Assembly: GCA_963757395.1 (NCBI GenBank)
Contig: CAVWRK010000010.1
Location: forward strand, 248,001-312,000
Length of the DNA: 64,000 bases
Reading direction: 5' to 3'
From: DATAOG01 sp963757395
GTDB taxonomy: Bacteria; Pseudomonadota; Alphaproteobacteria; Geminicoccales; Geminicoccaceae
The notes under the pieces are model-generated. The model made no database searches. It was not told the DNA's origin and saw only the letters and a list, made by a program, of their open reading frames with translations. Shown here in pieces: positions 61,684 to 64,000 of the stretch (its first letter is position 1; every line of letters begins with the position of its first letter). Made by a program: the position numbers and the translations under genes.

Positions 61684-64000
<2,317 letters not shown>

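Overview
The window is 64 kb of G+C-rich chromosome. Gene content (acnA beside a cytochrome c maturation gene, bacterioferritin, FutA/FbpA-type iron uptake, AidB, ferric-uptake sites that look like rhizobial-type iron boxes) points to an alphaproteobacterium, probably in or near the Rhodospirillales. This is inference from gene content. No rRNA, tRNA or CRISPR array was seen.

Layout. 1-10.8 kb is a cell-surface polysaccharide locus: a sugar C-methyltransferase cut by the window edge, a second methyltransferase, a Wzx-type flippase, an RmlC-like epimerase, a DUF4910 aminopeptidase-like protein, an NAD-dependent sugar epimerase, a class III aminotransferase and a secreted DUF4038/GH140-like glycosidase. 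11.2-15 kb holds regulators: two divergent LuxR-type proteins around a region with paired operator-like sites, an HU protein and a membrane-tethered LuxR protein. 16-24.9 kb is an iron-storage and iron-uptake block (bacterioferritin, Fe3+ ABC permease, DUF1513, imelysin, di-heme oxidoreductase, second imelysin, Fe3+ binding protein) with related palindromic iron boxes at its two ends. 25-29.3 kb contains two secreted hypothetical genes whose reading frames are broken several times. 29.5-37.1 kb has a stress-protein-like gene, a GGDEF-EAL protein, a D-cysteine desulfhydrase-like enzyme, a RES/Xre toxin-antitoxin pair and aidB. 37.3-41.3 kb is an archaic (Csu-type) chaperone-usher pilus operon, followed by a second GGDEF-EAL protein. 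43.6-45.2 kb holds two toxin-antitoxin-like modules, a ribbon-helix-helix/nucleotidyltransferase fusion with HEPN, and CcdAB. 45.2-57.1 kb is one long leftward gene series: acyl-CoA ligase, Liv-type ABC transporter with an embedded MNT/HEPN pair, a PaaK-family ligase, then ccmA-ccmB. 60.9-64 kb has ccmC and acnA on the other strand.

The most unusual part is 57,296-60,816: a 3.5-kb segment bounded by perfect 17-bp inverted repeats that continue inward as imperfect repeats with matching subterminal hairpins. It carries a TIGR04255-family gene, a tightly linked partner gene, a decayed IS630-type insertion, a small cysteine-rich ORF and an A+T-richer orphan gene, but no transposase of its own that would match its ends. 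It looks like a transposase-less mobile cassette.

A second general feature is the number of single-base frameshifts. They hit hypothetical genes and also acnA, aidB, an acyl-CoA ligase and a D-cysteine desulfhydrase. Three of the clearest lie at GGG where the frame needs GG. Sequencing or assembly indels are therefore a serious alternative to gene decay, and each broken gene is described with that in mind.
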